The notes: generated from the sequence alone by a model not told the origin. Counted from the first letter of the stretch, positions 22,801 through 38,889 are shown. The stretch: DNA of 64,000 nucleotides from Irpex lacteus (GCA_001986395.2 MQVO02000035.1:1-64000), one strand, 5' to 3'. Program-made: numbers and translations.

Positions 22801-23645
22801 GACAGGTCCACATTTGCATCTGTTGAAAAGGTCTACGGTACCTGCGTCAAACTGCAGGCAAGAGAGACCTAATATTCCTTCTCTGCATTTGTCTGGCAGC
22901 TGACCTTTGCTACCAGACAACAACGAGTCGTCCGACGTGTATTCCGCCAACCAGGAATCGATTTGATGCCACCAATGCACCGTTATCTGACTGCTGTGAT
23001 GAGCTAGATAGGTACGAGGCCTTTCCAGTCCTCGTCGTGTTTCATTTCCGCCGCGCAGTAAACCGTATCTGATAGCTTTTGAGTAGGCATACGCGCGGCT
23101 ACAGCATGTCTGGCGAGTTGGCCTGCTGATTCCAAGCTGTGATGCTGGTACAGCTTATATCCAGTGGATACCCAGATCCGGTACGCTCAATTCATATATG
23201 AGGCCTCGAGTGCGAGAGCTATCTGACACGCTTTTGATAGGGACTTTCAGATGGAAATACGACCTGTGCAGCAGGACGCTCGTACCTGAATCCGTCCTAA
23301 CATCGCTCTTGAATCCTTAGAGCGGAAGCGCATGGACTGTTGGCGAGGATGGGACGGTCTTGATGGAGTAAAGAGGATTTGTTTGGCGAGGGAGATATAA
23401 ATCGACAACTCGCAGGGAGCGGCTGATATCATCCCACCACAGGAACGAGGAAGACACGACCTGCCAACGTTCCAACATCGAAGATTCCGTACGGCCTTGT
23501 GGGAGCGGTTCCCCTCCCACGTTCATTACGGAGCACTGAGATATATATCCTAGGCCCATCGATAGTCGCGGCGCCGTCTCACCTTTTCTTACTTTCTCAT
23601 TCTTCGTTCACCAACGCCCTCCACGTTCTACGCACATACAGAGCA
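19881..23645. other. 3.8-kb gene-poor stretch
   Basis: No gene can be supported. Any remaining 5' exon of family member 1 would lie at 19880-20200. At 21800-21880 the plus strand encodes a Ser/Thr-Asp motif (TSTDVDADDGEGSN) that recurs at four other places. 23180-23560 resembles 29170-29600, the region upstream of the next family copy. A TATA-like TATATAT lies at 23542-23548. Other frames are short. Confidence 0.5.
23542..23548 (+). promoter_or_regulatory. TATA-like element of family member 2
   Basis: TATATAT lies 98 bp upstream of the ATG at 23646, which is the first ATG downstream of it. The surrounding DNA is conserved with the 29.2-29.6 kb region upstream of member 3, where TATAAG sits at the equivalent place. 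Confidence 0.4.
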
Positions 23646-25422
23646 ATGATGCACAACACATTGCAAGTCTATGAACCGACACCGTCCTCGCGTTCCGACT
23701 CAGGAGAAGTAGTGTCGGGGCTGGCGGATAGCGGGGTAAGTACACAGTCTAGCGGTATACGTTGCAAACACTGAAAAGAGCTGATTTTTGGTACGACTAG
23801 ACTAATAAACCGCTGGCGCCAGATTCGGACGAACAAGCTTTGCACGAGAATGCAGACCCAGTGGAGGTGTCTGCAGCGCCGGAGAGTGAGGTGCGTATGC
23901 AATTACATAAGTAGTGTAATCGTCTGTACTAATAGAGATTGTTGCTTGTATCCGTAGGCGGTGAGACTGCTCGCTGCCCGCATTCCCCCCGAGCTCTTCG
24001 ATGTCATACTATTCTACGTCAACGTCGACCGTCACGCTCAACCGTCCTACAAATGTCTGCAACATAAATCAGGAACATCAAGCCGGGAAAACGTCTTGAC
24101 TCTCTCCAAACAGTGCTCACTGGTTTGCCTCTTCTGGGCCAACAGATGTCGAGAGCATATGTTCGCAGGCAGAATTCTGGAAATCAAGTCTTACGAAGAT
24201 GCCAAGATATTCAAACGATACATCGCAGGAGGGTGTCCGAGACTTACACCGATGCACCAGCTCATCAAAGAAATATTGGTTCGCCAAGACTACACGAGCC
24301 GAAGATCTTTTCTTCATCTTCTCCATCTTCCCGTAATACAAGACAAACTTACTTGGCTCGGTATTCACGGACCTGTTCCAAACGGCTTCAACCCTGCAAA
24401 GCTGAATACACCCCACTGGGGCATACCACCATGTATTGTTGTACCCGGCACATTCCTGCGAGGAAATATCCACCTCGGAAATGTCCGTTTTCCTTCACTC
24501 TACCATGTTACTAAATACATCAGGCACTTTTCTTGCACCACATTTATCACGTTAGTGGATATAACATGGTATGAGAAGATGTCCCTATCACTACCGCATG
24601 CCTCCAGTACAATTTTCTGTCAACGCAGACCACGCTCTCTGACCATTCATGTCGAGGGAGTCTGTACCGACGCTGTCCACCTAGCTTTGACAGCTCTGAT
24701 GTTGAATCCGAATTGCCCGTTGCACCGACTCAGCAACGAGCAACATGTCATGTGGACGATCAAGTTCATGATGTTGTTGTGGGGCCACGAGAACGGTCCT
24801 TACATGTCAATCGGTGAACATCGAGTTCAGTGACGCTATTCGCTTCCCATACTGACGTCGAGCGCTCTTGCAGGATTCGACGTCTCCGAGCAAGCAACAA
24901 CCATGCACCTGGTGCCGTTCCAGTTTGTATTCGAAGAAACATCAGCACCCACGGACCGGTCTGCCTCCGCCCTGCGCGTGGTGGGCATGCACGCATACAT
25001 TAACCTTCCCAACAACCTTCCTGTCAACTTCGATGTTCTGGTCAATCACGCCAGGACCCAACCTACCATCCGCGCCTGTGTACTGCTGTTCAGATTCCTC
25101 GACGGCCTGCAAAGGTCCATGAAACCTTTCGTTGAAGTGCTCGGCCCTGCAACTGAAGCGCTCGATATCGTTCTTGCATATGAGGAGGAAGAGAAGGGCG
25201 AGGAAGAGCCTCTCTGGGAGAGGAAGAAAACTGGCAGAGTACTCGGCGTAGATCCGGTCACACTGGAGCCCACTGGTGCGTAACCTTGGGCATCGTTCTC
25301 GATCTCTAGCTGACTTCGCTCTGCATCGACAACTTGAAGGACACATTTGGGTGGACCTACCAGACAAATGGGAGGAACAGAGTTCAGAAATCCTTCGACG
25401 GGAGCTGAAGAGGAGACGTTGA
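23646..25422 (+). CDS. F-box-like protein, family member 2
   Basis: Five exons: 23646-23735, 23801-23890, 23958-24813, 24874-25275, 25340-25422. All phases agree, giving 506 aa. Two short exons encode acidic, Ser-rich leaders (30 residues each). Exon 3 opens with the F-box-like motif RLLAARIPPELFDVILFYVN, followed by CSLVCLFWANRCREHMF. It continues as a family-specific region with FKRYIAGGCPRLTP, LPVIQDKL and NPNCPLHRLS. Exon 4 has VVGMHAY, PVNFDVLVNHART and GVDPVTLEPTG. The last exon gives HIWVDLPDKW and a basic tail ending RRELKRRR. The F-box assignment rests on the N-terminal PPEL...LVC-FWA pattern, and the substrate is unknown. The gene looks intact. Confidence 0.75.
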
Positions 25423-28400
25423 GTGAGTGCACCCGCCCAATTTTTGTGGTTGTATCTCATGGATACATATCGTCCGCACAACATGGTTCTGCCCCCAGCC
25501 CACTGGCATTCACTCACCGTTATTCCCACTATCGACCCTCCTTTAGATGTGCAGCTCAATCCTCAATACCACCATTACCGCCGCCGTCGAGTCATAGTAC
25601 AAGCAGCACCACACGACACTCGCACGTCCAAGACATTGCGGCGTTGCGACAGGAGGGAGCTTGGTGAAGACAGATACCTACACCGGCATGTTTCTTATCG
25701 ACTCACCGTACATCACTCGTTCGACTCTCATATATCTTACCCTTGCTAAATGTACTATGTATCATTTATACCGTCGATGTACTCAGATTCGACAGCTCAG
25801 AGGCCCACTGTAGATGGACACGGAAGCTGCACACCAGTCATTGCAGTCCGACGGACGTCGCACTCCAGGAGGCAACATCTAGTTTTAGTGAACGCTACCC
25901 GAAGATATCACTTCAGTGTCGTCGTGCGTCACAGAACGAACGAATATTGCGACACGGCATACGGCTAGATTTTAACCTAGTGGTTTCGGTGACCATGACC
26001 TGCTCTTGGATATAAGAATGCGCTGCGGACTGCCGCCGTCAAGACCAAGTATACTCTCTCCGGTCTCGGTCTATATGTTTTCCTTGAGCTCTTGTCCCTT
26101 TATTCAAGGTTAACAATACAGTAAACGCAAGGACAAAGCACACGATGGAGTAATCGTACCTCATCTTATCAACGACAATGCGTAGTACATCGTCGCCCCA
26201 TTACGTCTCTCTAATATGGGCATTCGCGTATCGATTGATGAAACCCAAAATAGCCCCGTCCCCACTGGATATCGTGATATTGTCCGCAAGATTGAACTTT
26301 GCGAGCTTGAGGTGTCGACGAACATGTGCGTGGGTGGTTATCTCAGCGACATGGGATCGAGTATCCTCAGAGTGCACGCCGAGACCGCCCCTCGGCTCTG
26401 CCCAAGTTACTGCCGCGGACGATAGACTTCCAAAGAGTCTTTACTAGAGAAGAGGTCGATCGTTGTCGGATTTCGAGTTCGACCGATGAACGTAGCGATG
26501 ATGGATCGAGATGACAATGGATATGCGTGAGGACGTGGGTGTCGCGATCGAGGGGCGATCGAGATGATCGGTGGGCAACGAGATTAGGGACAGACCTAGA
26601 GAGCTCCAGGTACGCGAAGCACAGTGAGACTTAAATACGATGTGTGGAGGTGCATATAAGGCCTACAGTATGTTCGAATGCTTCTAATCTTGGGCGAGTT
26701 ACAAGCATCGTAGGGAGTATTGGGCAGGCGCGGACTCGGACGATGCAGGTAGAGGGAGATCACAGCGGCGAACCGTCGACACCAGAGAATACGAGCAAAT
26801 TTTCTAGGAAGAGAGAGAGGCCGCGTAATTGGAGTAGATAGAGGGAACTGTGATAGCATGAGGGCTGACTTCGCGCTGCTGAGAGCCTGAGCGACGAGAG
26901 GTAAGTACGTATCTCGAGAGACGCAACGAGCTCACCATCTATCACTCCGCAGAAACAGTAATTTCGTCTAATGTCTTCTCGCCCATCATCCTTTTTACGG
27001 TCGGATTTCCTCGCTACTCCTCGTTTCATGCGTCTATTTACGAGGCTAACGGAATACGCGAGTGTGGTAGGGGCCATCGGGGGTCGTATCGAACAAATAA
27101 CAGAGGGTAGCACGCGTGTCCGACCTTCGAAGTATCCGTATTGGAGGTGATGGTATTTATCACGGCCAGTAGTCATCACACCTGAGATGACGAGCCACGA
27201 TGTCCAGCAGGTTATTTATTGATACAAAGAGGGCATGATCTAGTATACACTTAGCTCAGTCTCCCAGATTCCTTCCGACCCCTCGCCTTATGCTCAGAAC
27301 GACCGGCCCTCAGCATATCGAAGTCTGAATCATCAGGTGAGCCATCAAGGCAAGCAATCGTGTTGGAGCGACCTAGAATAACCGAACGAACAATGAATGG
27401 CCTTCTTGAACCAACTAACTGGGGAGGGTCGAAAGCAGAGACGATAGTCGGGGTGGATGTGGCTGCGTGACCTTTCTACGTGACCACGAAAGCTAGAGGA
27501 ACTTCATTCATGTTAATACACTCGGGTCCATGAGACATATTGACATCTAACGCACCTCAGACACACGCAACACGACACCTACACATTCTTCCGCCAATAG
27601 AACTTTCTCCATATGGCACTGCCGTTGACTTCGTCTCTGTTGAATTCCGTGTTGAGTATCGACATATTCTTGGTTTCTACGTTCAGCTTGACAGATTGTG
27701 GGTGACATCAAGGTTGCGCGAGTGGTCGCTGAGGATATGTCAACGGCGGCAAGGAGCAGCTTGAACCGCAGTCATCGAGAAGCACGGACTGAAAGTTCGA
27801 GGATGGAGTAGGGATCCACGCAGGTATTAAGAGCCACGCATACGTGGGGTATACCGAAGCTGCATTTTGCAGCATGCATAACCACGGAGGAAGCATTCCA
27901 CGTAGTGTCCAGGGATAACGGGATATATGAAGCGCACCTCCCCCTTCCTTAATTACCTCCCAGCTCATCCACGCGATCGTGCTCCTTCAGTCTGAGTGCA
28001 CCGCAGTTCGTAAATTATCAGATGATTACATCCCACGTCGTCATCCACGTCGACGGTTGTCGATACGGATGACCACGGGGGAAGCAGCAAGGTGTCGGTT
28101 GTTGTGGTTGTCGTGGTGGAAGGTGAAGATGGGTAAGTAAGCCGCAGCTTGCGGAGTCTGAACTTGTGTAACAAACGAAGGCTCCCACTCTAAGCACGTA
28201 TCTTATCGGGCGCTTACTTGTCATCCACTCTTTACACCGACTCTCCTCTGGTCGAACGTTCCTCCTTCCATTTCACGCTCCTTCTCTACTCAACATCCTG
28301 GCCGTAAATATAACCAGTAATACTGAGCTATAAAATTCGACCTCCACCGAACGAGCCGGCAGAAGATAGTGAGGAAGCTTTCGGGATTCACTGCGAAAGT

Positions 28401-29727
28401 GCACACCGATTCAGTTGCAGCCCTCTCCCATTATACAATACCCGCGAAGCCCTCGATACGTTGATTCTTTGAAGCATCTCTCTGTGTTTTCTATACCAGG
28501 TCCTTTCCGATCACTTACGCCCACCGTTTGGTCGGTGTGAGTTCTCGGAGAGAACGTGCGTAAGGTTACGATCAGGTGAACGCGTCGGGTGTGCAGACGT
28601 TCTGGAGGGAGGGAGCTGCGCGTATCTGTACGCTCTACCACGGGGTGCGAGGATCTCTGGGTTTGGCTATGTATTTGGAGTCGTACGTCGAAAGCATCGC
28701 TTGTGAGTGTTGAACATATACAACGGTTTCCTTTTGCCCACTAATCGTCTCGCAGTATTAGATCCGCCTCGATGTTCACCAATCGTATCAATCTATGTCC
28801 GCGCCGCTGCTCAGATTGCATCGACAAGCTAAATCCATGGTACCGATGCAAGCAGATATGCCCGTAGCTTCGTCGAATACGCGTAAGAGACACACAAGCA
28901 TTAGCTCGTATCACGTCCTCTGCGATTCGGTAAGCCCCTTTCTGAACCGCTCAGCAGATATGGGATAGCATCTCAGCTTCATCGACAGTCATCTTCATCA
29001 CGCATGCATACAAACGCACGACGCCCTGACCAGTCATATATGCATACATGGGTTCGCAGTATATTCGCATGCTACAAGGTTCATGCATCGCATTGCGGTA
29101 CACGACTACGGCAGGTGTACTGCGATCCTGACTTCCATACCACGGTGTCGATAACACCCAGGGGAATTGGTGGGAGAATGCGATACGTTCTTTTCACTTG
29201 AGTGCTCCCGAGCACGAGAGCTGGTTGACATGCTCTTGATAGGCACTTCCAGATGACAATCGAAACGGTGCTGGATGTAGTTGGACTGCTGCGTCTCGAC
29301 TCAACTCCACACGCCCCGTCGAGCGTCGTTGCGGTCTGCATTGGAGACGAGGACGTGATACAGTACTGGATATTGTGTCCAAGCAGTTCGTATTCACGCG
29401 TGAGTACATGGGATCATTTTGAGTACTCGAGAAACGGTTCACTCTGTTTCGCCTCAGGACCAGGTGATGCACGTGTAGAAGCTTCGTGCTTTCCGTTCCA
29501 TAGTGAAAGCGATGCATTCTCCGCGTTCATATCCTCGCTCGCCGGGTCAGAAGACAAGCCGTATAAGAAGCCTAGTGGCATTCGCAGCGGCTCTATCCCC
29601 CGTCCCTCCACCTCCGTCCCCTCTGGTCCTTTCCTTCTTCACTAGGACTACACGTTTTTACTTCTCAGTTGTCCCGTCAGTCAGTCGCACCCGAGGAAGG
29701 CCGCAGGTGTATCTGGCTACTTCCAGG
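25423..29727. other. 4.3-kb spacer with family-flank homology and motif relics
   Basis: No intact gene is called. 25540-25650 is similar to the 3' flank of family member 5 (57540-57640 on the other strand), so 3' DNA was duplicated with the genes. On the minus strand, 28010-28100 encodes SSVSTTVDVDDDVGCN, one instance of a recurrent motif. 26500-26590 contains a GATCGAG-rich stretch similar to 33060-33190 and 41890-42010. 29170-29600 is the duplicated upstream region of member 3, with TATAAG at 29562-29567. Confidence 0.5.
29562..29567 (+). promoter_or_regulatory. TATA-like element of family member 3
   Basis: TATAAG lies 161 bp upstream of the first following ATG (29728). This supports 29728 as the start, although the frame stays open upstream to an ATG at 29512 that precedes the TATA element. 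Confidence 0.45.
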
Positions 29728-31843
<2,116 letters not shown>

Positions 31844-34800
31844 CCCCCTGTGTGAACATCTCAGGCATGTCACATACAACGGTTATGTGGCCGATACACA
31901 GCATACAACGGTCGCGGTCATGGCTCGGGCGCAATCGCTATACACATTCAATGTTGCCACTCTCTTTACAGAGAAATGATGCACACTCGAAATCACTATC
32001 ATCGTTGTCATTACAAAGTGACACGTCTAGTATTTGGCGCTTTCTCACTGGCAGATGGACTGTACCCTCCGACTTCGCACAAGATATCGACGATCATCGC
32101 ATAGCCAAATAATCAACACATATCAGATACTCGCGTTTATACCAATATACTTATTTTCAATCGTTACTTCTTCACTCTAACCTCTGTCATCGACGCGTGA
32201 TGTAATCGAACATCTATACACTCCAAATCTCCATAGGGGCCATGCTGACTAGGCTTGTAGTATGCTTGTGGCTACGCACTGCGATTGTGGACCGAGACTT
32301 CAGCGTGACAAAACTTACCACTGGCAGACCTCGACTCGGAGTGCCACCAAAGAATATTTCGCAGGCCTTTTCTGCATGCGTTTGATGTGCTGATGGTCAG
32401 AAAGGGCTACACGCGCATATCAAGCGAGTTACGACTCACAAATTTGCACGCGGCGTGTCGGGCTGGCATATCCACGCTTCGATAGACATATCTCCAACAC
32501 TAGCACACCTCTGACGGCCTCTGCGTGTTTATTTCGCCATCGACCTAGATATCAATGTCTGTGAGAGCGTGAGAGGGTGAACATTTATAGGGACGAGTTC
32601 TACCACCGGTATACGTACCGTACTATTGCTGAGATAGACCTTGTTTACTCTGATCAGTCCGCGCGGACGTCAATGCTCAGAGCTGTGCAGGGATCCTGCA
32701 TCGAATTGGATGTCCCATGACGGCAGTTACTTAGATCAGCCTTCTAGTGATCGCCTTGCCCTAATCGTGCTGGATACATCGGTGCACCGTCACTACGAGC
32801 TACCGCTCTGTTACTTGCAGCTGAATACTTGATCGCTGACCATTGCGAAGTTAGCAAGTGGAGGTCAAATGATCAGCTTTGTCTCCTCAGTCAGCATGGA
32901 TGCTCATGAATTATGAGCGGACGTGCCTCACCTCCCAAACTTCCAGAGCACTCCCTGTCATGGAATCAGCATAGGGTCACCCAGAATATGCTATTTGAGC
33001 GTATTGTCCAAGGACACCATCGAGTTTTACCTGTCTCAGGCTTGGGTGAGGATCAAGGCCATGGCGACGTTTCAGATAGATCTTGGGTGCGAGTAGGTGT
33101 GCGTGAGGGCATAAGAAGCTTCATGATCGATACGATCGCGAGAGGTGATCGGTTGGCGATCACATCACAGCGACTGAGGCAAAGAGCTCGTGCAGCAGAA
33201 TAAGACCGAAAGACCGGTTGTGCAGAGATCATATGCGACACATTAGAAGTAAAACACGATAGACGAGCATATAGACGTCCTGAGTCATAAGGCTTTTCCA
33301 GACGAGAGCCCCGTGGATGCTGTGAGTCGACGAGCCGACGGGCAGCCAATATCAGTGGTTGATTGGATTGGAACGCATAGACGAAGGCAGAGCGGCGCAG
33401 TACGATGGGGAGAGACTATCTTTGGGTGATACGAGAGGCTCAAGGCGATATGTTGACGGGAGCGCAGCCAAGGAAGCGAGCACAGAAGTATACTAGTTGA
33501 TTGGATCGGATGGATGATAGGGTTGAGGTAGCCCGCCGTCGCTATGAAACCCGCCGAGCTCGAATGAGACATGTCCTGAAGGAAACGAACGTACCTCCTA
33601 CATATCCCTCGTACTCAGCTGCTTGTATCACAAAACCGCCGTCATCTCCTCTCACGACACGCTCCATTCCTAGTACTACCGTCGTCAATACCCACCTCTA
33701 TCAGCATCGAACTATCGCCCGGCGGCAACTTCCCATGAGGCCTCCGACCGATAAATGCCCGGAAAGACGAGAGTTGACAGCGACGTCGAGGCAAGGGAAG
33801 GTGCGGCTTGATCTCCATCAAATAGTGTTCGACGTAACACACCTATCTGACTACACCGGCCGGCCAAGACTCTTGAGTGATGTCGATGAGCCGCAAATAA
33901 ATCGTGTCCTACGCTTACAAACTACGGGGACCACAGTGAGTCATTCAGCGTTCGCACATAGAGACAACGGGACCAACGCACCTTCCGCAATCTCTAAACC
34001 ACCTGCTCAGACGCTATCGTATGGTCTGATGACCATCCGGCCCCTTCGCATTCTAGCCTGGAATACGCCTCCTGCCGTTTGTCGTAGCATCTCAGTCGAA
34101 CCTCCATTCCATCCCTCCTCATCGTCCACGTTGACGACCGTCGACAGGAACGATGAGGACGGACGGAAAGATGTCAGCGGGCGTGTCTTGTCCCTGCTCT
34201 ATAAGAGCGTGTATGGCCAGGTCTTCGCAGTGGATGTGGATTGTCGCTCGAAGACTGTGAATCTAGTTGCAGAGGATTCGACGATGGTGGTGGTCCTTGA
34301 GAGCGAAGCGTTAACAGACACTAAAAGGAGTAAGCAATTCACTGGCGCTTGTATAGCGGAGTCTGAACAAATGTAATAAGTATTTCTTACTACGGTAAGC
34401 ACCCGTCTTACCCATCTTCATTATCGTCTCTTTACAATACACCGTGACTGACTTTCATCCGTCGCGTCGACCGCTCACTCCCTCAAGTCTCTACTCGATA
34501 TCCTGGAGACGAATATGACCAATACCACTGATAATCATCACTACACGTAGCAAAACAGTCGCCGAGCGAGCAAGCAGAACACAGCGGAGCCAAGGATCCA
34601 ATACAAAACTGCGCGACCAAGACTCCTGCTAGATGACGATGTGAACTGCATACACAGATGCTTCAGGAGCTGTAGCTCTCTAAGTGCTCTGCGGTGCGCC
34701 ATTTTTTATTGGTTGGATCTTACTTCACAAGTCCTCACTTTATCAGACGTCAGTGGACGTTAACAATGTCTTCAGCTCTCGACGTACCAAGTACTTGGCC

Positions 34801-35986
34801 GCTACCCTCTTCTAGACACCATCGAAGCAGTATCTCACCTGGGCAAACCCCGGTACCGTCGTGTTTAGCTGTAAGATCGACCTCATGCCGATGCCGTTCT
34901 TCCCCATCGTTGACCTCGACCATACTTAGGATGTCAAGTCAGACTTAACTCGAGTAGACACGTAGGACGAAAGGTGCGCTCGCCAAAGTCCTTCTCTCTG
35001 TTTCTACTAATCTGATACGATTTCATAGTGTGCACCTATTCGTTTAGGCTGACTGTTGGATAGTTACGAATCGTTATTGGCTTACTTGAACAGCGGACTC
35101 TCGCCACAGAAAACTCGTGTGTTCAACCACGGCTGTGAAAATCTCCGGAAGTAGCCTCATACGCTCACTGAGTCGAATACTTATCGGTTCATTGGTGAAC
35201 TTTGTGCTACGGCCGCTACTCAGCTCAATTGGTTCAACCACGCCGCAAGACACCTTCCTCGCAGCCTTCGATCGATTCACGTAGACGTGTTCTGGAGCTG
35301 GATCCCTGAGACACGCTGTCACGGTGGTACGCTGTGTATTAATTCAATCAGTACTCACCATCACAACTGTACTTTCCGCAGGAAGAGTACCGCGGAACAG
35401 TGGTATAACAGGGTATAATCAACGTCTGGGCGAGTCAGGAACAGCGCACGAGTAGTCTCGGCGTTATCTTTAGCGCTAGTGGTGCATCATCCGATTGGAT
35501 GAATCGCAGGATGTCGATCTTATCAGATAATGTTTTCGATCAGCATGATACCGTCGGCTCTGACGTCCGCCCGCAGCTCATCCAATCCTATAACGTGAAC
35601 CACGCAGGGGCTACTTATGCCAAGAATATGGATTGAACATCGGGCGACCCATGTGGTGAGCCTTTAAAGCTTTAACCGTGAGCAGCCTAATTTTCTGACA
35701 TTCCGTGGACAAAACGAGCCGCGGCTTACCACTAGAACGCGCACAATCATTAAGAACTGTGATTCCGTGCAATGGTTCCATAGAAGAGGCAAAACCGACG
35801 ACGCGTCGAGAGCAGCCATTGCATCCACATTGCATGTCACAAACCTTCAGCTGCCAGGATTTTTAGTCGGCCCATTCCCCCGTCGTGAGTACAAATTATC
35901 CGCCGGCTCACTGCGTCGACAGGTACACTCCGGGTTTAACCCACACCCTCCCCATCTTCCCCGCCGCCTGAGTAACACCTCCCATC
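31844..35986. other. 4.1-kb spacer with one uncertain long frame
   Basis: Apart from the frame at 33510-34376, nothing gene-like is convincing. 33060-33190 resembles 41890-42010 and 26500-26590 (GATCGAGA-GTGATCG words), so it is a dispersed repeat. 34700-35900 holds only short frames. Confidence 0.45.
33510..34376 (+). CDS. Hypothetical protein, doubtful
   Basis: A single open frame of 288 codons from an ATG. It is basic at the N-terminus (RRRYETRRARMRH) and Thr/Ser/Pro-rich, with no domain I recognise. Near its C-terminal third it contains PFHPSSSSTLTTVD followed by an acidic stretch, related to a motif seen at 21.8, 28.0, 39.6 and 56.9 kb. It lacks introns, unlike nearly all genes here, so it may be a chance frame or a relic. 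Its length and the recurrent motif are the only support. Confidence 0.25.
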   Translation: MDDRVEVARRRYETRRARMRHVLKETNVPPTYPSYSAACITKPPSSPLTTRSIPSTTVVNTHLYQHRTIARRQLPMRPPTDKCPERRELTATSRQGKVRLDLHQIVFDVTHLSDYTGRPRLLSDVDEPQINRVLRLQTTGTTVSHSAFAHRDNGTNAPSAISKPPAQTLSYGLMTIRPLRILAWNTPPAVCRSISVEPPFHPSSSSTLTTVDRNDEDGRKDVSGRVLSLLYKSVYGQVFAVDVDCRSKTVNLVAEDSTMVVVLESEALTDTKRSKQFTGACIAESEQM

Positions 35987-38656
35987 ATGGCTCACCACGC
36001 GACTTCAAGCATAGCCCTCAGTATTCTCGCATCCACAACAGCGAGCGCAGTCCATAGTGCAAGCTCCACCACCAAAGCTAAAGCTAAAGCCAAACGTCCC
36101 TTCGTAACTAACGGTGTCCTTGTACGGTTCGAATACGTTATCAGACTATTATACATAACGATTGACAATGCCATCCCAGCTGGGATACCATACGTGGTGG
36201 ATCTATACCGGAGTGATCGGTGCCGCTATTGTTCTGAACATCTTCTCGATACTCTGGGCATGGAAACGTCGGCATGCTCTACGTCGACCTAACCCAAACC
36301 CTTCAATGAAGAGTAGTACCAGTGAGGCAAACCGGTCAGGAGGTTCTGGCAACGGCAAAATATCTCTTCGGCGCCTTCCCGTATCTGTCTTGACTGCTTC
36401 GAGGATCGTGGGGTTCAGAAAACGGATTCCGTTCGTGGAGGGTAACCTGACGGAGGTAGTGATGTCTTCGGCGTACTTTGCGATCTTGATGGCATTCACG
36501 TTTAAGGATTGTACGTGTCTAAGAATCGTCCACCTTATCGCAAAATACACGCTGACGAGTTGGCATTACCTTCAGACAAGACTCTCAATGTTCTTCAGAG
36601 GCGATCCGGAGAATTGGTTACCATGCAGTTCCCTCTGATTGTTGCTCTCGCCATGAAGAACAACGCCCTCCAACGTGAGTGGAAGCCTTAGTTGTAATTA
36701 TCGGTCAACTACTTACCCATGATCCGTAGTCCTCACCGGCATAAGCCATGAGAAGGTCAGGTGCACGCGGGCTGTGATAGACGACATATGCTGACTCGAA
36801 CTCGCAATTGTCTTACGTCCAGTTGAATTACATGCACCGTACTACGTCACGAGCAGCCTTGGTCCTCTCTTGGACACATGCATTCGCGCTGTACGTCCGT
36901 ACGGTTATCGTACATTTCTTGAGTCGCTGACCGTTTACTATTCGCAGGGTCGCTGAGCATGCGAAACTCTTCAGCCATCCTTGGCGTACCGTGGGACTTG
37001 CCGCAGGTATCGTTCAAATCGTCTTGACTCTTCTCTCTCTTAAGCCGATAAGAAAGAGATTCTACGAGTTCTTCTTCCTCGGTCATATCATTCTGGTCTT
37101 GTACGTCAGTTTATATTGAAGGTTACTTCCGTGTAGTGATCGCATTACAGTGTTCTCTTGGTTTGCTCCTGCGTACATATCACGGGCTCTGACTCTCGGT
37201 ATGTAAGCGACCTTCGTTCCCTCTTACAGTACGCTGAGATTCTGTACAGCTATACCAAGCTGATATGGCCATGCTTCCTCATCTGGGGAGTCGATCGTGG
37301 CTCCCGGTATCTCCGTTACCTCATTCTCAGCAACTTCCACTCCCCAAACAAATCTCCTGCGACACTCGAACTCGTCACCCCCGATGCTGTCCGTATCACC
37401 GTCACTCGTAAATTCTACGGAGCTGAGATTCCCATGTCACCTTACGAGGGCGGATGGACACCAGGAAAGCACATGTTCCTGGCGTTCCCAACCATCGGCC
37501 CCATCGAGTCTCATCCATTTACTATGGCAAGCGTTGCTGAGGCTCCGCGGTCAGTCGCCTTGTCGCCAGAGAATCCGATCGGGAAGAACGAATTCGAACT
37601 CACGTGGATAGTGCGCGTCAGGGATGGCTTCACGAAGCGGCTGAAGGAACACATCCTCATGAAGAACCAGAGACAGATCGAGTCAGGTACAGAGGGACCG
37701 TTAACGATGCAACTTCCTATCTTTATGGATGGACCATATGGAGCGCCACCGGACATCTCGAGGTTTGAGACGTGTGTTTTCTTTGGCGGTGAGTATTAGC
37801 GTGTACATATGTATTCTATCCCGTACTCAACGTCTTCTAGGCGGGTCTGGCATTGCATATATACTACCGAGGATGTGGGGTACTCTGAAGTAGCCATTCT
37901 CGTTATGCACTTGTCAGGGTAATGCGCTAATGGACCGCTCATTTCTCAGGGAAGCCGCCGCCGGGAAGCACTGTGCTAAACGAGTCCTCTTCGTGTGGGC
38001 CATCCGACACTCAGGTATGCCGTGCTATCCCCAACTGTTGAGAAGTTTGTTTGCATGACTAACCTCCCACTCAGCGCACGTGAAATGGGTTCTCCCCGAG
38101 CTCCAGAGGGCCATTGCCGCTGCACCGTCGGATGTGGAACTTATCGTGTCCATCCACGTCACCGCCGGGTGTCCCGAGGACGCTGAAGAATCTAACGAAA
38201 AGACCACCAGCTCGTCTCCCGCTGAACCGCAGACCCCTGACACGATCGACGTGCCAGTCCTGGAGGAGCGGAAGTCAGGTTCAAACGAGTACTCTGCTAC
38301 GGATGAGAAACGCTCCGGTGCTGACACGCCTGTGAGAGGGGCTTCGAATCACTTCCACGGCCGGTCAATAGGCCTGGATTATGACTGTGTGCGGATATAC
38401 TACGGTCGTCCAAATGCACATGAGATCCTGGAAGAAGCTGTAACTACCTCTGAAGGACCGGTCTCCGTCGATGGTACAATTCTCTACACAGATCCGCTCC
38501 GTTAAATCTCTGACGTTGCATTGCCCAGTTTCTGGACCCGAACCTCTTGTGGCATCCATTCGTCGCGCACTTTCAGCCCCCTTCGCGAGGCCTATGAGTG
38601 TTTTGAAAGGATTGGCCCCGGAAGTGCAGCTGAATGTGGAGGAGTTCACAATGTAA
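35987..38656 (+). CDS. Ferric reductase, plasma-membrane flavocytochrome b type (FRE family)
   Basis: Twelve exons: 35987-36121, 36180-36510, 36576-36674, 36730-36755, 36823-36890, 36948-37100, 37151-37198, 37250-37788, 37841-37889, 37950-38014, 38075-38473, 38529-38656. All phases agree, giving 679 aa. The enzyme passes electrons from NADPH through FAD and two hemes to extracellular Fe(III) or Cu(II). Heme-ligand histidines sit in two helices with the family spacing of 13 residues between: H202/H216 (LNYMHRTTSR, WTHAFA) and H266/H280 (LGHIIL, SCVHITG). FAD contact is HPFTMAS near 375, and the NADPH site is FFGGGSGIAYILP near 465-478. The C-terminus has the conserved CGPEPL-like SGPEPLV. A Ser/Glu-rich insert lies between the last two nucleotide-binding strands. 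No iron permease or multicopper oxidase is adjacent. Confidence 0.92.
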
Positions 38657-38889
38657 CGGACGTTGTCGGGCAACCGTATCAAATGAGAGTTGAGTTGTTC
38701 GAGTGGTGACGTGTAAGGTTCCTTTGTGTGAGTACTCATCACTTCGATACCGTCACAGTATACAATGCAGTCATTGACTCTTGGGCCTGTAGATTTTCTT
38801 GCTTTTGTATTGGTCTACGACTGAGTATGCACTTAACAGACAGTGTTTGTATATAATACACACAAAACGACTATTTACGATAGACTAAA

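Noticed and set aside
29503..29727. Upstream start for family member 3
   Set aside because: The frame is open and has an ATG at 29512, but this precedes the TATA-like element; the first ATG after it is 29728.
33501..33509. Earlier start for the frame at 33510
   Set aside because: The codon at 33501 is TTG. The first ATG is at 33510, and even that gene is doubtful.
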